Shown: in pieces, positions 41,945 through 50,388 of the stretch
Numbering within the stretch: the first letter of the stretch is position 1
Layout: each line of letters begins with the position of its first letter
Origin: Streptomyces flavofungini
GTDB lineage: Bacteria; Actinomycetota; Actinomycetes; Streptomycetales; Streptomycetaceae
DNA: 64,000 nucleotides
Direction of reading: 5' to 3'
Assembly (NCBI RefSeq): GCF_030388665.1
Contig: NZ_CP128846.1
Location: forward strand, 6,646,501 to 6,710,500
Program-made: the position numbers and the translations under genes
The notes under the pieces: generated by a model
The model's database searches: none
Seen by the model: only the letters and a program-made list of their open reading frames with translations
Told to the model about the DNA's origin: nothing

Positions 41945-42744
41945 CCCGTCCGGTCGCCGAGGTGCCTCAGCATGACGCGCACGGCGGCGGCCTGGGCGGG
42001 CGCGAAGTCGTCGAGGAAGGCCTCCCCGAAGGCGTCGCCGTGCGCGGGCCGCCCCGCGCCCTCCCCGCCTTCCGGGCCCTCGCCCTCCCGGGTGAGGGCG
42101 GCGAGGAAGTCCTCCGGGACGACGGCCGCGAGATCCCGGCCGAGCGGCTCGACCCGGGGGTCGTCCGGCGGGGCGTCGGCGAGTTCGTCGAGGCGGGCGT
42201 ACAACGCGCGCATGCGGGCGGCGAGTTCGGTGTCGTCGGCGAGCCGGCGCAGGGCGCCGTAGACGACGTCACGGCGGGCCGGGTCGAGGGTGGCGTCGAA
42301 GAGGGCCAGGTGTTCGAGGTCCTTGGCGGCGGTGGGCGACCCGGCAGCGGCGGGCCCGAACCGCCCGAACAGCTCCGCGAGCCCCGCCGAGACCGGCCCT
42401 TCCCCGGTCAGGAGCCCCTCGTCGGCCAGCCGCAGCAACTCGGCGAGCCGGGCCCGCCGCGCCTTGATGTCCGCCTCCTGCCTGGCCAGGTCGTCGTCCA
42501 GCTCGGCGAGCACCTCGGTGAGCTCGCGCCCCGCGTCGTCCGCGAGCACGTCCCGCACCTCGTCGAGGCCGAGCCCCAGCTCGGTGAGCCGTTTGACGCG
42601 GGCGAGCACGATGGCCTCGCGGAGCCCGTAGTCCCGGTAGCCGTTGGGCCGCCGCGCGGGCTCGGGCAGCAGCCCGAGGTGGTGGTAGTGCCTGATGGCG
42701 CGCGTCGTGAGCCCGACGGCGGCGGCGATCTCTCCGATGCGCAT
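41932..42744 (-). CDS. MerR-family transcriptional regulator
   Basis: The 270-residue protein has an N-terminal winged helix (MRIGEIAAAVGLTTRAIRHYHHLGLL through GYRDYGLREAIVLARVKRLTELGLGLDEV). A coiled-coil dimer helix follows (LAELDDDLARQEADIKARRARLAELL). A helical C-terminal region of about 150 residues lacks Cys, so this is not a metal-binding member. It resembles TipA/BmrR-like sensors of organic compounds. It shares a 193-base divergent promoter region with the AraC-type gene and is coupled to the membrane protein gene downstream. Confidence 0.9.
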   Translation of the reverse strand: MRIGEIAAAVGLTTRAIRHYHHLGLLPEPARRPNGYRDYGLREAIVLARVKRLTELGLGLDEVRDVLADDAGRELTEVLAELDDDLARQEADIKARRARLAELLRLADEGLLTGEGPVSAGLAELFGRFGPAAAGSPTAAKDLEHLALFDATLDPARRDVVYGALRRLADDTELAARMRALYARLDELADAPPDDPRVEPLGRDLAAVVPEDFLAALTREGEGPEGGEGAGRPAHGDAFGEAFLDDFAPAQAAAVRVMLRHLGDRTGWTP

Positions 42745-42937
42745 GCCCTCAGTAGAAACGTTGACGCTGCGGCAAGGTCAAGCGGACACGGGTGGGGGCA
42801 CCGGCACGGGTGAGGTGAGCGGACCCGGCGGGCGGACCCGGCGCGCGGGGGCATGAAACGCGGGCGGGCGAGCGTTCAACGAGAGCGAGACGAACTGCCG
42901 TGGGCGCGTACCCAGGCCAGGCACGGAAGAGGGGCCC

Positions 42938-43849
42938 ATGGAGGAGAACCGCACCGACCCGCCGCACGGCACCTCGCCCGGCGAGCGCGCCCTGTGGACC
43001 CGGGCCGCCCTGGGCGGCGGCACCGCCCTCGACCTCCTGACCGCCCGCTTCGACCGCCACCGCTACGCGCCCCACGCCCACGAGGAGTTCACCGTGGGCG
43101 TCTGCGTCGGCGGCACCGAGATCATCGACTACCGGGGCGGCCGCCTCGACATAGGCCCCGGCTCCATCGTCGTCCTGGCCCCCGGCGAACCGCACACCGG
43201 CCGCCCCGGCACCGGCGGCGGCTACGCGTACCGCTCGATGTACCCCTCCCCGGACCTGTTCGCCGACGGCGCCCGCACCACGCCGCACTTCCGCGACGCG
43301 GTCCTCGACGACCCCCGGCTCGCGGCGGCGCTGCGGGCCGCCCACACCGGCCTGAGCGCGGCCGCCCGGACCCCGGGCCCGCGGGACCGGCTCGCCACGC
43401 TCACCGCCGAGAGCCGCCTGACCGGCCTGTTCACCGCCCTGGCCGACCGCTACGGCAGCACACGCCCCGCGCCCGACCCGGCCGCCCCCGTCCCCGGCGC
43501 GACCACCATCGCCCTCGCCGTCCGCGACCGCCTCGCCGACGAGGTCCTCACGCCCCCCACCCTCGCCCAACTCGCCGCGGAACTGGACCTGTCCCGCTAC
43601 CAACTGCTCCGCGCCTTCCGTACGACGATGGGGATGCCCCCGTACGCCTGGCTGGCGCAGCACCGCGTCACCCGGGCCCGCGCGCTCCTGGAGAGCGGAC
43701 TGCGCCCGGCGGCGGTGGCGGGCCGGGTGGGCTTCGCCGACCAGGCGCATCTGACGCGCTGGTTCCGGCGGGTGGTCGGGGTGACGCCGGCGGCGTACCG
43801 GAAGAGCGTGCGGGCGGGGGAGCGTGCGGGTGAGGCCGCCCGGGAGTAG
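42938..43849 (+). CDS. AraC-family transcriptional regulator with cupin sensor
   Basis: The 303-residue protein has an N-terminal AraC-binding cupin (RYAPHAHEEFTVGVCVGG, IGPGSIVVLAPGEPHTG) that should bind a small ligand. Two helix-turn-helix motifs lie at about 205-295 (LAAELDLSRYQLLRAFRTTMGMPP and AAVAGRVGFADQAHLTRWFRR, closing VVGVTPAAYRKS). Members with this architecture often control an adjacent exporter. Here the DMT-family gene begins 74 bases downstream on the same strand, a likely target. GAGGGG precedes the ATG. Confidence 0.92.
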   Translation: MEENRTDPPHGTSPGERALWTRAALGGGTALDLLTARFDRHRYAPHAHEEFTVGVCVGGTEIIDYRGGRLDIGPGSIVVLAPGEPHTGRPGTGGGYAYRSMYPSPDLFADGARTTPHFRDAVLDDPRLAAALRAAHTGLSAAARTPGPRDRLATLTAESRLTGLFTALADRYGSTRPAPDPAAPVPGATTIALAVRDRLADEVLTPPTLAQLAAELDLSRYQLLRAFRTTMGMPPYAWLAQHRVTRARALLESGLRPAAVAGRVGFADQAHLTRWFRRVVGVTPAAYRKSVRAGERAGEAARE

Positions 43850-43923
43850 TCGAGGCCGGGATCGAGGCCGGGGCCGCAACAACGTTCAAGACACGGCCCT
43901 CCCCCCTGTCCGAAACTCCCCCC

Positions 43924-44907
43924 ATGACCGCACGAGGCTGGCTTCTCTTCTCTCTCATGGGCGTCCTGTGGGGCATCCCGTACCTCATGATCAAAGTGGC
44001 GGTGGACAGCGATCTGACACCGTCGATGGTGGTGTTCACGCGCTGTGCGCTGGGCGCCGCGCTCCTGCTCCCCTTCGCAATACGCCAGGGCGGCATGCCC
44101 GCCGTGCTGCGCACGCACTGGCGTCCGATGCTGGTCTTCGCCTGCGTGGAGATCCTCGGCCCGTGGTGGACCCTGACGGACGCGGAACGCCACCTCTCCA
44201 GCTCCACGGCGGGCCTCCTCATCGCCGCGGTCCCGATCATCGGGGCGCTCCTGGCCCGCTTCTTCGGCGACACGGAACGCCTGGGCCCGCGCCGGGTGAC
44301 GGGTCTGGCGCTCGGCTTCGCCGGGGTCGCGGTGCTCACGGTCCCGCACCTGACGGGAGGCGACGCCTGGTCCCTGACGGAGGTCCTGCTCACGGCCCTC
44401 GGCTACGCCATCGCCCCCTTGATCGTGGCCCGCCACCTCAAGGACGTACCGACCCTGCAACTCATCGCGCCCTGCCTGACCCTGGCCGCCCTGGTCTACG
44501 CCCCCGCGGCCGCGGTGACCTGGCCCGACACCCTCCCGGACGGAAAGACCCTGGCGGCACTCGCGGGCCTGGGCGTCATCTGCACGGCCCTCGCCTTCAT
44601 CGTCTTCCTCGAACTGATCCGCGAGGCGGGCCCGACGCGGGCGGTGGTCTTCACCTACATCAACCCCGCCGTCGCCGCCGCCGCGGGCTTCGCCTTCCTC
44701 TCCGAATCCCTCACCGCGACCTTCGCCGCCGCCTTCACCCTGATCCTCGCCGGCTCCTTCCTGGCCACGGCCGCCACCGGCGCCCGGCCCGCGCCCCGAC
44801 GGGTACCATGGTCGACACGGCAGACGAGCCGGGCGGACGGCCGCGTGGAGGTCCTGGTGGACCTTCCCGAGGAACGTCCGGGCTCCACAGGGCAAGGTGG
44901 TGGCTAA
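43924..44907 (+). CDS. EamA/DMT-superfamily transporter whose 3' end overlaps rnpB
   Basis: The 327-residue protein has ten membrane helices, beginning GWLLFSLMGVLWGIPYLMIKV, in two EamA repeats. The last is AFTLILAGSFLATAATG near residue 285. It is probably an exporter of amino-acid-like metabolites. The remaining 40 residues (ARPAPRRVPWSTRQTSRADG and onward) lie over the promoter and first 90 bases of the RNase P RNA gene, and their sequence is dictated by that RNA. The stop appears only inside rnpB, so the tail probably arose by loss of an earlier stop codon. Confidence 0.88.
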   Translation: MTARGWLLFSLMGVLWGIPYLMIKVAVDSDLTPSMVVFTRCALGAALLLPFAIRQGGMPAVLRTHWRPMLVFACVEILGPWWTLTDAERHLSSSTAGLLIAAVPIIGALLARFFGDTERLGPRRVTGLALGFAGVAVLTVPHLTGGDAWSLTEVLLTALGYAIAPLIVARHLKDVPTLQLIAPCLTLAALVYAPAAAVTWPDTLPDGKTLAALAGLGVICTALAFIVFLELIREAGPTRAVVFTYINPAVAAAAGFAFLSESLTATFAAAFTLILAGSFLATAATGARPAPRRVPWSTRQTSRADGRVEVLVDLPEERPGSTGQGGG

Positions 44908-45231
44908 CGGCCACCCGGGGTGACCCGCGGGACAGTGCCACAGAGAACAGACCGCCGGGGACCTCGGTCCTCGGTAAGGGTGAAACGGTGGTGTAAGAGA
45001 CCACCAGCGCCTGAGGTGACTCAGGCGGCTAGGTAAACCCCACCTGGAGCAAGGTCAAAAGGAGCGCCGTGAAACGCGCTCTGCGCGGACGACCGAGGGC
45101 TGCCCGCCCGAGTCCGCGGGTAGACCGCACGAGGCCTGCGGCAACGCAGGCCCTAGATGGATGGCCGTCTCCCCGGCCGCCGCGAGGCGACCGGGCGACA
45201 GAACCCGGCGTACAGCCCGACTCGTCTGCCG
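44818..45231 (+). ncRNA. rnpB: RNase P RNA, bacterial type A
   Basis: The outer helix P1 is formed by CGGCAGACGAG (44818-44828) and CTCGTCTGCCG (45221-45231). The conserved core reads GGACCTTCCCGAGGAACGTC then GGGCTCCACAGGGCA near the 5' side. ACAGAGAACAGACC-type P4/J sequences and GGTAAGGGTGAAACGG follow, then GTAAACCCCACC. The 3' part has the CR IV/P4-like ACAGAACCCGGCGTACAG. This RNA is the catalytic subunit that matures tRNA 5' ends. TACCAT at 44804-44809 is a plausible -10 element inside the upstream exporter gene. Ends are set from helix P1 and may shift by a few bases. Confidence 0.96.
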
Positions 45232-45244
45232 GTCGGCTGAGGAA

Positions 45245-45283
45245 AGGGCCCCTGCCCAGGCGTTTCGCCCGGGCGGGGGCCCT
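45245..45283 (+). terminator. rnpB terminator
   Basis: An 18-bp stem, 45245-45262 with 45266-45283 (AGGGCCCC at its base, TTT loop), contains a few G-T pairs and starts 14 bases after the rnpB 3' end. It is a strong factor-independent-type hairpin, with TTCTCG following. Confidence 0.85.
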
Positions 45284-45284
45284 T

Positions 45285-45718
45285 CTCGTCGCACCGCCAC
45301 CCAGCCCGGGCGGAGTCTCCGGCTTCTTCGTGGGGGGGGGGGAGGCTTTGGGAGGAGGGTGACCGGAGTCTGCGGCGGCTGTCCGACGGTCACAGTCGCA
45401 TTCCGGCCGCTGCCCGGAATTCGGGGTGCTGGGGCCTGTGACCTGTTGGGACAGAGAAGTTCCGGGACGTGGATGTCCGGGGGTGAGGCCTTCGGTCAAC
45501 TGCGCAGTCGGCCGACCGCGACGGCTCCGAACCGGCCTGACGCATCCGTTCTGTCTCGGCGGGCCCTGATGTCTGTCTCGGCAGGCGCTGATGCGGTCAG
45601 GTGCTGACCTGGTCAGGCGTTGATGCGGTTCTCGGTCACTTGTTCCCGATTCGACTTTCCGGTCCGTCTCGGGGGACGGGCGTGCCCACAATGGCGTTCA
45701 CCGGCAGGAGGTGCCGCC
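45285..45718. other. Gene-free interval after rnpB
   Basis: No convincing coding frame was seen. It contains an uninterrupted run of 11 G (45332-45342) and loosely repeated TGTCTCGGCnGG / CTGATGCGGT units around 45550-45635. The promoter of the downstream gene must lie here. Confidence 0.55.
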
Positions 45719-45760
45719 GTGTGGAGTCGTCGTGGAGCCAGCTCACCCCCGAGGAGCGTC

Positions 45761-46504
45761 GTGCGCGAGCTTGTCTATCTGTCCGACCGGAAGTTGCGGC
45801 AGTTCATGCCGGACAGGCCCCGGCGCCTGGTCCGTGGCGGGTGGCAGGTGACCACTCCGGTGGGCGGTGTGGGGCTCGATCCGGAGGTGCCGGACGCCGA
45901 GCGGGAGCGTGGGGAGCGGCTGCGGCGGATCGTGCGGCATGTGTCGGCCGCCGCGGGGTGGTTCGCGGAACCGGGGCTCAGGGCCGGGAGCTGGGTGCAG
46001 TTCGAGGCGCCGCTGAACTTCCGCGCGCTGCGGGGTGCGGCGCCGGGGATGGTGCTGTTCGTCGATCCGCCGCGGGGCGTGGAGGGGTACGAGACCGGGG
46101 GCGCCGTGCGGCTGCTCCTGCACGGGTCCGTGGAGCATCTGGCGGGCGGCCGCGTGCCGGTCGTCGCCGAGCCGCCCGCCCTGTCGGAGACGGTGCACCA
46201 CGCGGGCGGGTGGGACTGCAGCGGTGGCGACTGGGTCGAACTCCTCACGACCCAGGCTTCGGTGCTCCTCGGCTCCCTCACCAGTCAGCCCGACGCCACC
46301 AGTGAGGACGAAGCCCAGGAGCCCGTCAGCCCGGTGACCCTCCTCGAAGGCACCCGGCAGCTCCTGGCCGCCCTCGACCGGCAGCTGCCCGTGGAGACGG
46401 CCGCGTGGATGCGGGGGTACGCCCGTGTCACCGCGGCCCTCGAGTGCGGCGACGTGCGGTACGTCGTCGCGACTCCGTTGTACGTGGAGTACGTCGCCGA
46501 GTAG
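45761..46504 (+). CDS. SAVMC3_10250-like protein, unknown function
   Basis: A 247-residue protein if it starts at the GTG at 45761 (VRELVYLSDRKLRQFMPDRP, with GAGGAG close upstream). A GTG at 45719 with AGGAGG 7 bases before it would add 14 residues. The opening ELVYLSDRKLRQF recalls a Streptomyces family of unknown function known as SAVMC3_10250. It has no signal peptide or membrane helix. The body contains WVQFEAPLNFRALRGAAPGMVLFVDPPRG and LLHGSVEHLAGG, and the end is DVRYVVATPLYVEYVAE. No catalytic motif is recognised. Confidence 0.8.
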   Translation: MRELVYLSDRKLRQFMPDRPRRLVRGGWQVTTPVGGVGLDPEVPDAERERGERLRRIVRHVSAAAGWFAEPGLRAGSWVQFEAPLNFRALRGAAPGMVLFVDPPRGVEGYETGGAVRLLLHGSVEHLAGGRVPVVAEPPALSETVHHAGGWDCSGGDWVELLTTQASVLLGSLTSQPDATSEDEAQEPVSPVTLLEGTRQLLAALDRQLPVETAAWMRGYARVTAALECGDVRYVVATPLYVEYVAE

Positions 46505-46556
46505 CGCAGGTGGGTACGTCGTCCGGCGTCGGGCCGACGCCGCACACCCGTCCGCC

Positions 46557-47441
46557 TCAGATCAGCGGCGGGCGCCCCAGCCGCGTCATCCGCCACACCG
46601 TCGCCCACCGCATCGGCTTCCGTTCGCCCCCGGACGTGCGGCAGCCCTCGACGAAGCCGCCCGCCCAGGCCTTCAGGCCGCCGAGGGAGCGGGTGCGGGC
46701 CACGGTCAGGAGCGTCCAGACGGTCAGGTAGAGGGGGATGAGGGGGAGGGGCAGGCGGCGGCGGGCGAGCCAGACGCGGTTGCGGGCCGTCATGCGGTGG
46801 TAGACGGCGTGCCGGGCGGGGGACGTCTTCGGGTGCTGGAGCAGCAGCGAGGGTTCGTACAGGACCTTCCAGTCCGCGTCGAGCGCGCGCCAGGCCAGGT
46901 CCGTCTCCTCGTGTGTGAAGAAGAAGTCCGCGGGCCAGTCGCCGGTCTCCGCCAGCATCTCCATCGAGAAGGCGTGCGCGCCGCCGAGGAAGGACGTGAC
47001 GAGGCCGCCGCGCATCGGGTCCTTGGCGCGCAGCCGCGGTACGTGGCGGCGCTGCGTCTCGCCGTGCTCGTCGGCGATGCGGAAGCCGACGATGCCGAGC
47101 CGCGGGTCCTCGGCGAACAGGCGCTGGACCGTGCGGAAGACGTCCGGGTCGACGAGCAGGCCGTCGTCGTCCAGCTCGATCGCCACGTCCACGTCGCCGA
47201 ACTCGCGCAGGCGGCGCAGGGCGACGTTGCGGCCGCCGGGGCAGCCCAGGTTCTCGTCGAGCTCGATCGTCGTGACCTCGCCGGGGTAGGCGGGGAAGTC
47301 CGGCAGCGGGGTGCCGTTGCCGACGATGACCAGGCGGGTCGGCGCGACGTCCTGCTTGGCCACGGCCGCGAGCAGGGCGTCGACGTCCTTCGGGCGGTTG
47401 CCCATGGTCACGATGGCCACACCCAGGCGCGGTTCGGACAA
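46557..47441 (-). CDS. Family 2 glycosyltransferase
   Basis: The 294-residue protein starts at a TTG behind TGGAGG. The GT-A fold begins LGVAIVTMGNRPKDVDALLAAVAKQ and contains VVIVGN-like and IELDENLGCPGGRNVALRRL segments. The DxD metal motif lies in VAIELDDDGLLVDPDVF near 90, and the acceptor region has DFFFTHEETDLAWRAL. A hydrophobic helix (LIPLYLTVWTLLTV) near the end may attach it to the membrane. It probably adds sugar to a cell-surface polymer. Donor and acceptor are unknown. It is a single gene. Confidence 0.9.
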   Translation of the reverse strand: MSEPRLGVAIVTMGNRPKDVDALLAAVAKQDVAPTRLVIVGNGTPLPDFPAYPGEVTTIELDENLGCPGGRNVALRRLREFGDVDVAIELDDDGLLVDPDVFRTVQRLFAEDPRLGIVGFRIADEHGETQRRHVPRLRAKDPMRGGLVTSFLGGAHAFSMEMLAETGDWPADFFFTHEETDLAWRALDADWKVLYEPSLLLQHPKTSPARHAVYHRMTARNRVWLARRRLPLPLIPLYLTVWTLLTVARTRSLGGLKAWAGGFVEGCRTSGGERKPMRWATVWRMTRLGRPPLI

Positions 47442-47845
47442 GGCGGGCCTCCAGGGCGGGTCGGGCCGGGGCGCGCGGGTCGGTCCCGGGGCCGGCGCAC
47501 GAGTGGTGCGGCGGCGCGGTCATATGGTCTGACGTTCGCGATGGTAGCCGTTCACTGATGCGTTTCATCCGGGACGTGGCTCGTTCATGTCAGGGGATGT
47601 GGCGGGGTTCACCCCGGCGGCGTCGCGGGCATGGCCAGAATTGGCCGTGACATGTCAAAAATCATGAGGATGTGTCTTGTTCTCTCAAGGGTCCTGTGCC
47701 TCAATGACCCCAACCCAAATCGCTGACTGACCGTCAGTACTGGCGGGCGCGTCGCCCCTCGGGCAAGCGGGCGGCGGGCAGCCGGGCACCGGTGGCCGTC
47801 GGCGAGGCAGGCACCCCACACTCCCCCCATTGAAGGCAGGCCCCC
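47442..47845. other. Gene-free divergent promoter region
   Basis: These 404 bases lie between the GT2 gene and the secreted protein gene. They contain a TGACATGTCA palindrome (47648-47657) and ACTGACCGTCAGT (around 47725-47737), both possible operators. No reading frame with convincing codon use was seen. Confidence 0.5.
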
Positions 47846-48313
47846 ATGAGGCATGGCAGATTCGTCCTCGGTTCGGCCGTCGGCGCCGGCGCGCTCGCCG
47901 TGAGCGCCCTGGTCCTCGCCCCGACCGCGGGCGCGGTGGAGCCGCAGGAGGCGACCATCGGCTTCGAGTGCGGTTCGTTCGGCTCGGGTTCGGCGACGCT
48001 CAAGGCGACGCAGAACGGCACCGCGGCCACCATCGAGGTGTCGACGTCGGCGATCACCGCGCCGATCGACGTCGGCGCCGGTGCGGTCAACTCCACGCTC
48101 ACGCTCACCAAGAACGGCTCCGGCACCACGACGTTCAGCGGCAACTCCAACCCGGCGATACCCGCGGGCAGCCCCGTCTCCACCGGCCCCCTCGCCGGCA
48201 CCGTCGCCGCGGGCGACAGCCTGGAGGCCGCCTCCCTGAAGATCGTCGTCTTCGGCATCACGGTGAACTGCACCGCCACATCGGCGCAGTCACCGGGCCC
48301 GTTCAAGTTCTGA
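47846..48313 (+). CDS. Secreted beta-rich protein, unknown
   Basis: The 155-residue protein has a signal peptide (FVLGSAVGAGALAVSALVLAPTAGA, cut near residue 30). The mature 125 residues are Thr/Ser/Gly-rich with alternating strand pattern (ATIEVSTSAITAPIDVGAGAV and STLTLTKNGSGTTTFSG) and contain two Cys (GFECGSF, VNCTAT) that could form one disulfide. It looks like a small extracellular beta-sandwich. No enzymatic motif is present. A clear hairpin terminator follows at 48358. Confidence 0.8.
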   Translation: MRHGRFVLGSAVGAGALAVSALVLAPTAGAVEPQEATIGFECGSFGSGSATLKATQNGTAATIEVSTSAITAPIDVGAGAVNSTLTLTKNGSGTTTFSGNSNPAIPAGSPVSTGPLAGTVAAGDSLEAASLKIVVFGITVNCTATSAQSPGPFKF

Positions 48314-48357
48314 TCAAGTCCCGGCCCGGGTCCCGGGCGCTTACGTACGGTGTCGAG

Positions 48358-48390
48358 GGTGTCGCGGTCCGGACGGCGGACCGCGACACC
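48358..48390 (+). terminator. Terminator of the secreted protein gene
   Basis: A perfect 13-bp stem, GGTGTCGCGGTCC (48358-48370) with GGACCGCGACACC (48378-48390), has a 7-base loop and is followed by TTT. It lies 45 bases after the stop codon. Confidence 0.85.
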
Positions 48391-48410
48391 TTTCCGCGTG
48401 GCGGCCTGGA

Positions 48411-48502
48411 GGCCGCGCCCCGCACCGGGAACCGGCTCCGCACCGGAGGCCGCGCCCCGCACCGGGAACCGGCTCCGCGCCGGGAACCGGCTCCGCCCCG
48501 GA
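48411..48502 (+). repeat. Short tandem repeat, about 37-bp units
   Basis: GGCCGCGCCCCGCACCGGGA followed by ACCGGCTCCGCACCGGA repeats at 48411 and 48448, and the last part repeats once more from 48484. It is non-coding and ends 46 bases before the phosphotransferase start. Confidence 0.75.
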
Positions 48503-48548
48503 CGAAATCGCGTTGCCGCCCCACCCCCGGCCGCCTACCGTCCCGATC

Positions 48549-49472
48549 ATGCTGCCCCCCGTGGACACCGACGAGGAGTGGGACGCCGTCGTCCCCGACG
48601 AAGCCGTCATGCGGCCCGCCGTCGAGGACCTGAGCGCCCGGCTCGGCCTCGCGGGCGCGCCCCTCGCGCGCTACGGCGAGGGCTCGCAGCCCGTGTACGC
48701 GGTGGGGGAGCGCCACGTCCTCAAGCTCTTCCCCGGCGCCGCGGCGGACGACGGCGCCACCGAGGCCCGGGTACTCGGCCACGTGCAAGGGCAACTCCCC
48801 GTCCCCACCCCGGAGTTGTACGACTTCGGGGCGTACGTCAACGGGTGGAGCTACGTCCTGATGTCCCGCCTCCCCGGCGAGGGCCTGCACCTCGCCTGGC
48901 CCCGGATCCCGGCGGCCGACCGGGAGCGCGTCGTGGCGCGGGCGGGCGAGGCGCTCGCCGCGCTGCACGCGCTCGGGCACGCGCCGCTCGCCGATGTCCT
49001 CGGGCCGGGCGACTGGCGGGAGTTCACCGCCCGGCAGCGCGCGGGCGCCCCCGACCGGCAGCGCGGGTGCGGGCTCCCGGAGAGCTGGGCCGAGCAGATC
49101 CCCGCCTTCCTGGACGCCGTCCCGCTGCCCGCCGCGCCCCGGACGGCGCTGCTGCACACGGAGTTCATGCGCCAGCACCTCCTTGTGGACCCGGACGACG
49201 GCCACCGCCTCACCGGCCTGTTCGACTTCGAACCCGCGATGATCGGCGACCCCGCCTACGACTTCGTGGGCGTCGGCCTCTTCGTCACGCGCGCGGAACC
49301 CCGGCTGCTCGCCCGGTTCATGGCCGCGTACGGCCGCACCTTCGAGCCGCGCCTGCTCCTCGCGTACACCCTGCTGCACGTGTACAGCAATCTGCCCTGG
49401 TACCTGCGCGAACTGCCCGCGCCGCCCGAACCGACGCTCGACGCGCTGGCCGAGGCGTGGTTCGGGCACTGA
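48549..49472 (+). CDS. Phosphotransferase of the APH/kinase-like fold
   Basis: The 307-residue protein has ATP-lobe segments YAVGERHVLKLFPG (the conserved Lys) and ARVLGHV, with hinge YVLMSRLPG. The catalytic loop reads LLHTEFMRQHLLVD near 200, and the metal motif is GLFDFEPAMIGDPAYD near 225. The usual HGD/HND loop Asp is replaced by Glu (HTEF), a pattern found in some APH-fold families of unknown substrate. It may therefore phosphorylate a small molecule slowly or not at all. It has no resistance-gene context. Confidence 0.82.
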   Translation: MLPPVDTDEEWDAVVPDEAVMRPAVEDLSARLGLAGAPLARYGEGSQPVYAVGERHVLKLFPGAAADDGATEARVLGHVQGQLPVPTPELYDFGAYVNGWSYVLMSRLPGEGLHLAWPRIPAADRERVVARAGEALAALHALGHAPLADVLGPGDWREFTARQRAGAPDRQRGCGLPESWAEQIPAFLDAVPLPAAPRTALLHTEFMRQHLLVDPDDGHRLTGLFDFEPAMIGDPAYDFVGVGLFVTRAEPRLLARFMAAYGRTFEPRLLLAYTLLHVYSNLPWYLRELPAPPEPTLDALAEAWFGH

Positions 49473-49493
49473 ACCCCGCGCCGGGTGCGCCGC

Positions 49494-50369
49494 TCAGTGC
49501 GCGGCCACCGGGACCAGGGTGAGGTACGCGAAACCCAGCAGCCGGCGATATCCGCGCAGGAAGGTGGCGCGGTGCCGGTCGGCGCGCTCGCGCAGCTCCG
49601 CGGCCCGCGGGTGGCCGGGGTGCGCGGCCAGCCACTCCTCGGTGTCGGCGAGATACGCGGACTCGAACTCCTCCCACTCCTCCTCGCCCGCCGTCTCCAC
49701 CCACAGCGGGCGGAACCCGGCGGCGACCGCCGCTTCGGCCAGGCCGCCCAGGTCGAGATGCTCGTCGGCGCGGGCGTCCGGCCACAGCGCGGCGAGGTCC
49801 GCGGCCGTGGGCGTGCGCTGCCAGAAGCTCTCGCCGAGCACGACTCGTCCGCCCGGCGCGACCAGGCCGCGCAGGGCGCGCAGGGCGTCGGCGGTGTACG
49901 GGGGCGGGGTGTCGGCCGGACACAGGGCATGCGCCGAGCCGAGGCACAGGACGACGTCGGCGGGGCCGCGCGCGGTGTCCGTGGCCGACTCCGCGGCGAA
50001 CTCGACCCGTGCGCCGAGCCCGCGCGCCCGTGCGGAGGCGCGGCCCCGCGCCAGGTCCTCGTCGTTGAGGTCGACGCCGACGCCCGTGGCCCCGGGGGCC
50101 GCCTGCAGGACACGCAGCAGCATCTCGCCCCAGCCGCAGCCGAGGTCGAGGACGCTGCCGCCACCGGCACGCACCAGCGGCTCGGCGGCCCGCCGGACGA
50201 CGCGGTCGGCGCGCGCCTGGGACAGGGGGCCGTGGAAGGCGAGGCGGGTGAGGCGGGGCGGGGCGGCGTCGGGGTCGGTGACGTGGGAGCCGGTGGTGTC
50301 GGTGTCCGGGGCGGTGCCGGTGGGGCCGGCTGTGGTGGTGCCCGTGTTCGCGCTGGTCCTTGAGTTCAT
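49494..50369 (-). CDS. Class I SAM-dependent methyltransferase
   Basis: The 291-residue protein has motif I SVLDLGCGWGEMLLRVL near 72, motif II GVGVDLNDEDLARGRA, post-motif ADVVLCLGSAHALCP and LVAPGGRVVLGESFWQRTP. The C-terminal cap (EEEWEEFESAYLADTEEWL) closes the site. The first 35 residues are Thr/Asp-rich and disordered-looking, and no alternative start with a ribosome site was found. The substrate is unknown. It lies end-to-start with the MazG-like gene on the same strand, 19 bases away. Confidence 0.85.
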   Translation of the reverse strand: MNSRTSANTGTTTAGPTGTAPDTDTTGSHVTDPDAAPPRLTRLAFHGPLSQARADRVVRRAAEPLVRAGGGSVLDLGCGWGEMLLRVLQAAPGATGVGVDLNDEDLARGRASARARGLGARVEFAAESATDTARGPADVVLCLGSAHALCPADTPPPYTADALRALRGLVAPGGRVVLGESFWQRTPTAADLAALWPDARADEHLDLGGLAEAAVAAGFRPLWVETAGEEEWEEFESAYLADTEEWLAAHPGHPRAAELRERADRHRATFLRGYRRLLGFAYLTLVPVAAH

Positions 50370-50388
50370 GGCGGGTGACGCTAACCCG

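Noticed and set aside
44735..45607. Several open frames over the RNase P RNA region on both strands
   Set aside because: The sequence folds as type A RNase P RNA with a matching terminator, and the translations are compositionally meaningless.
48549..49472. Aminoglycoside resistance gene
   Set aside because: The fold matches, but the catalytic loop is altered and the context is not that of a resistance locus.
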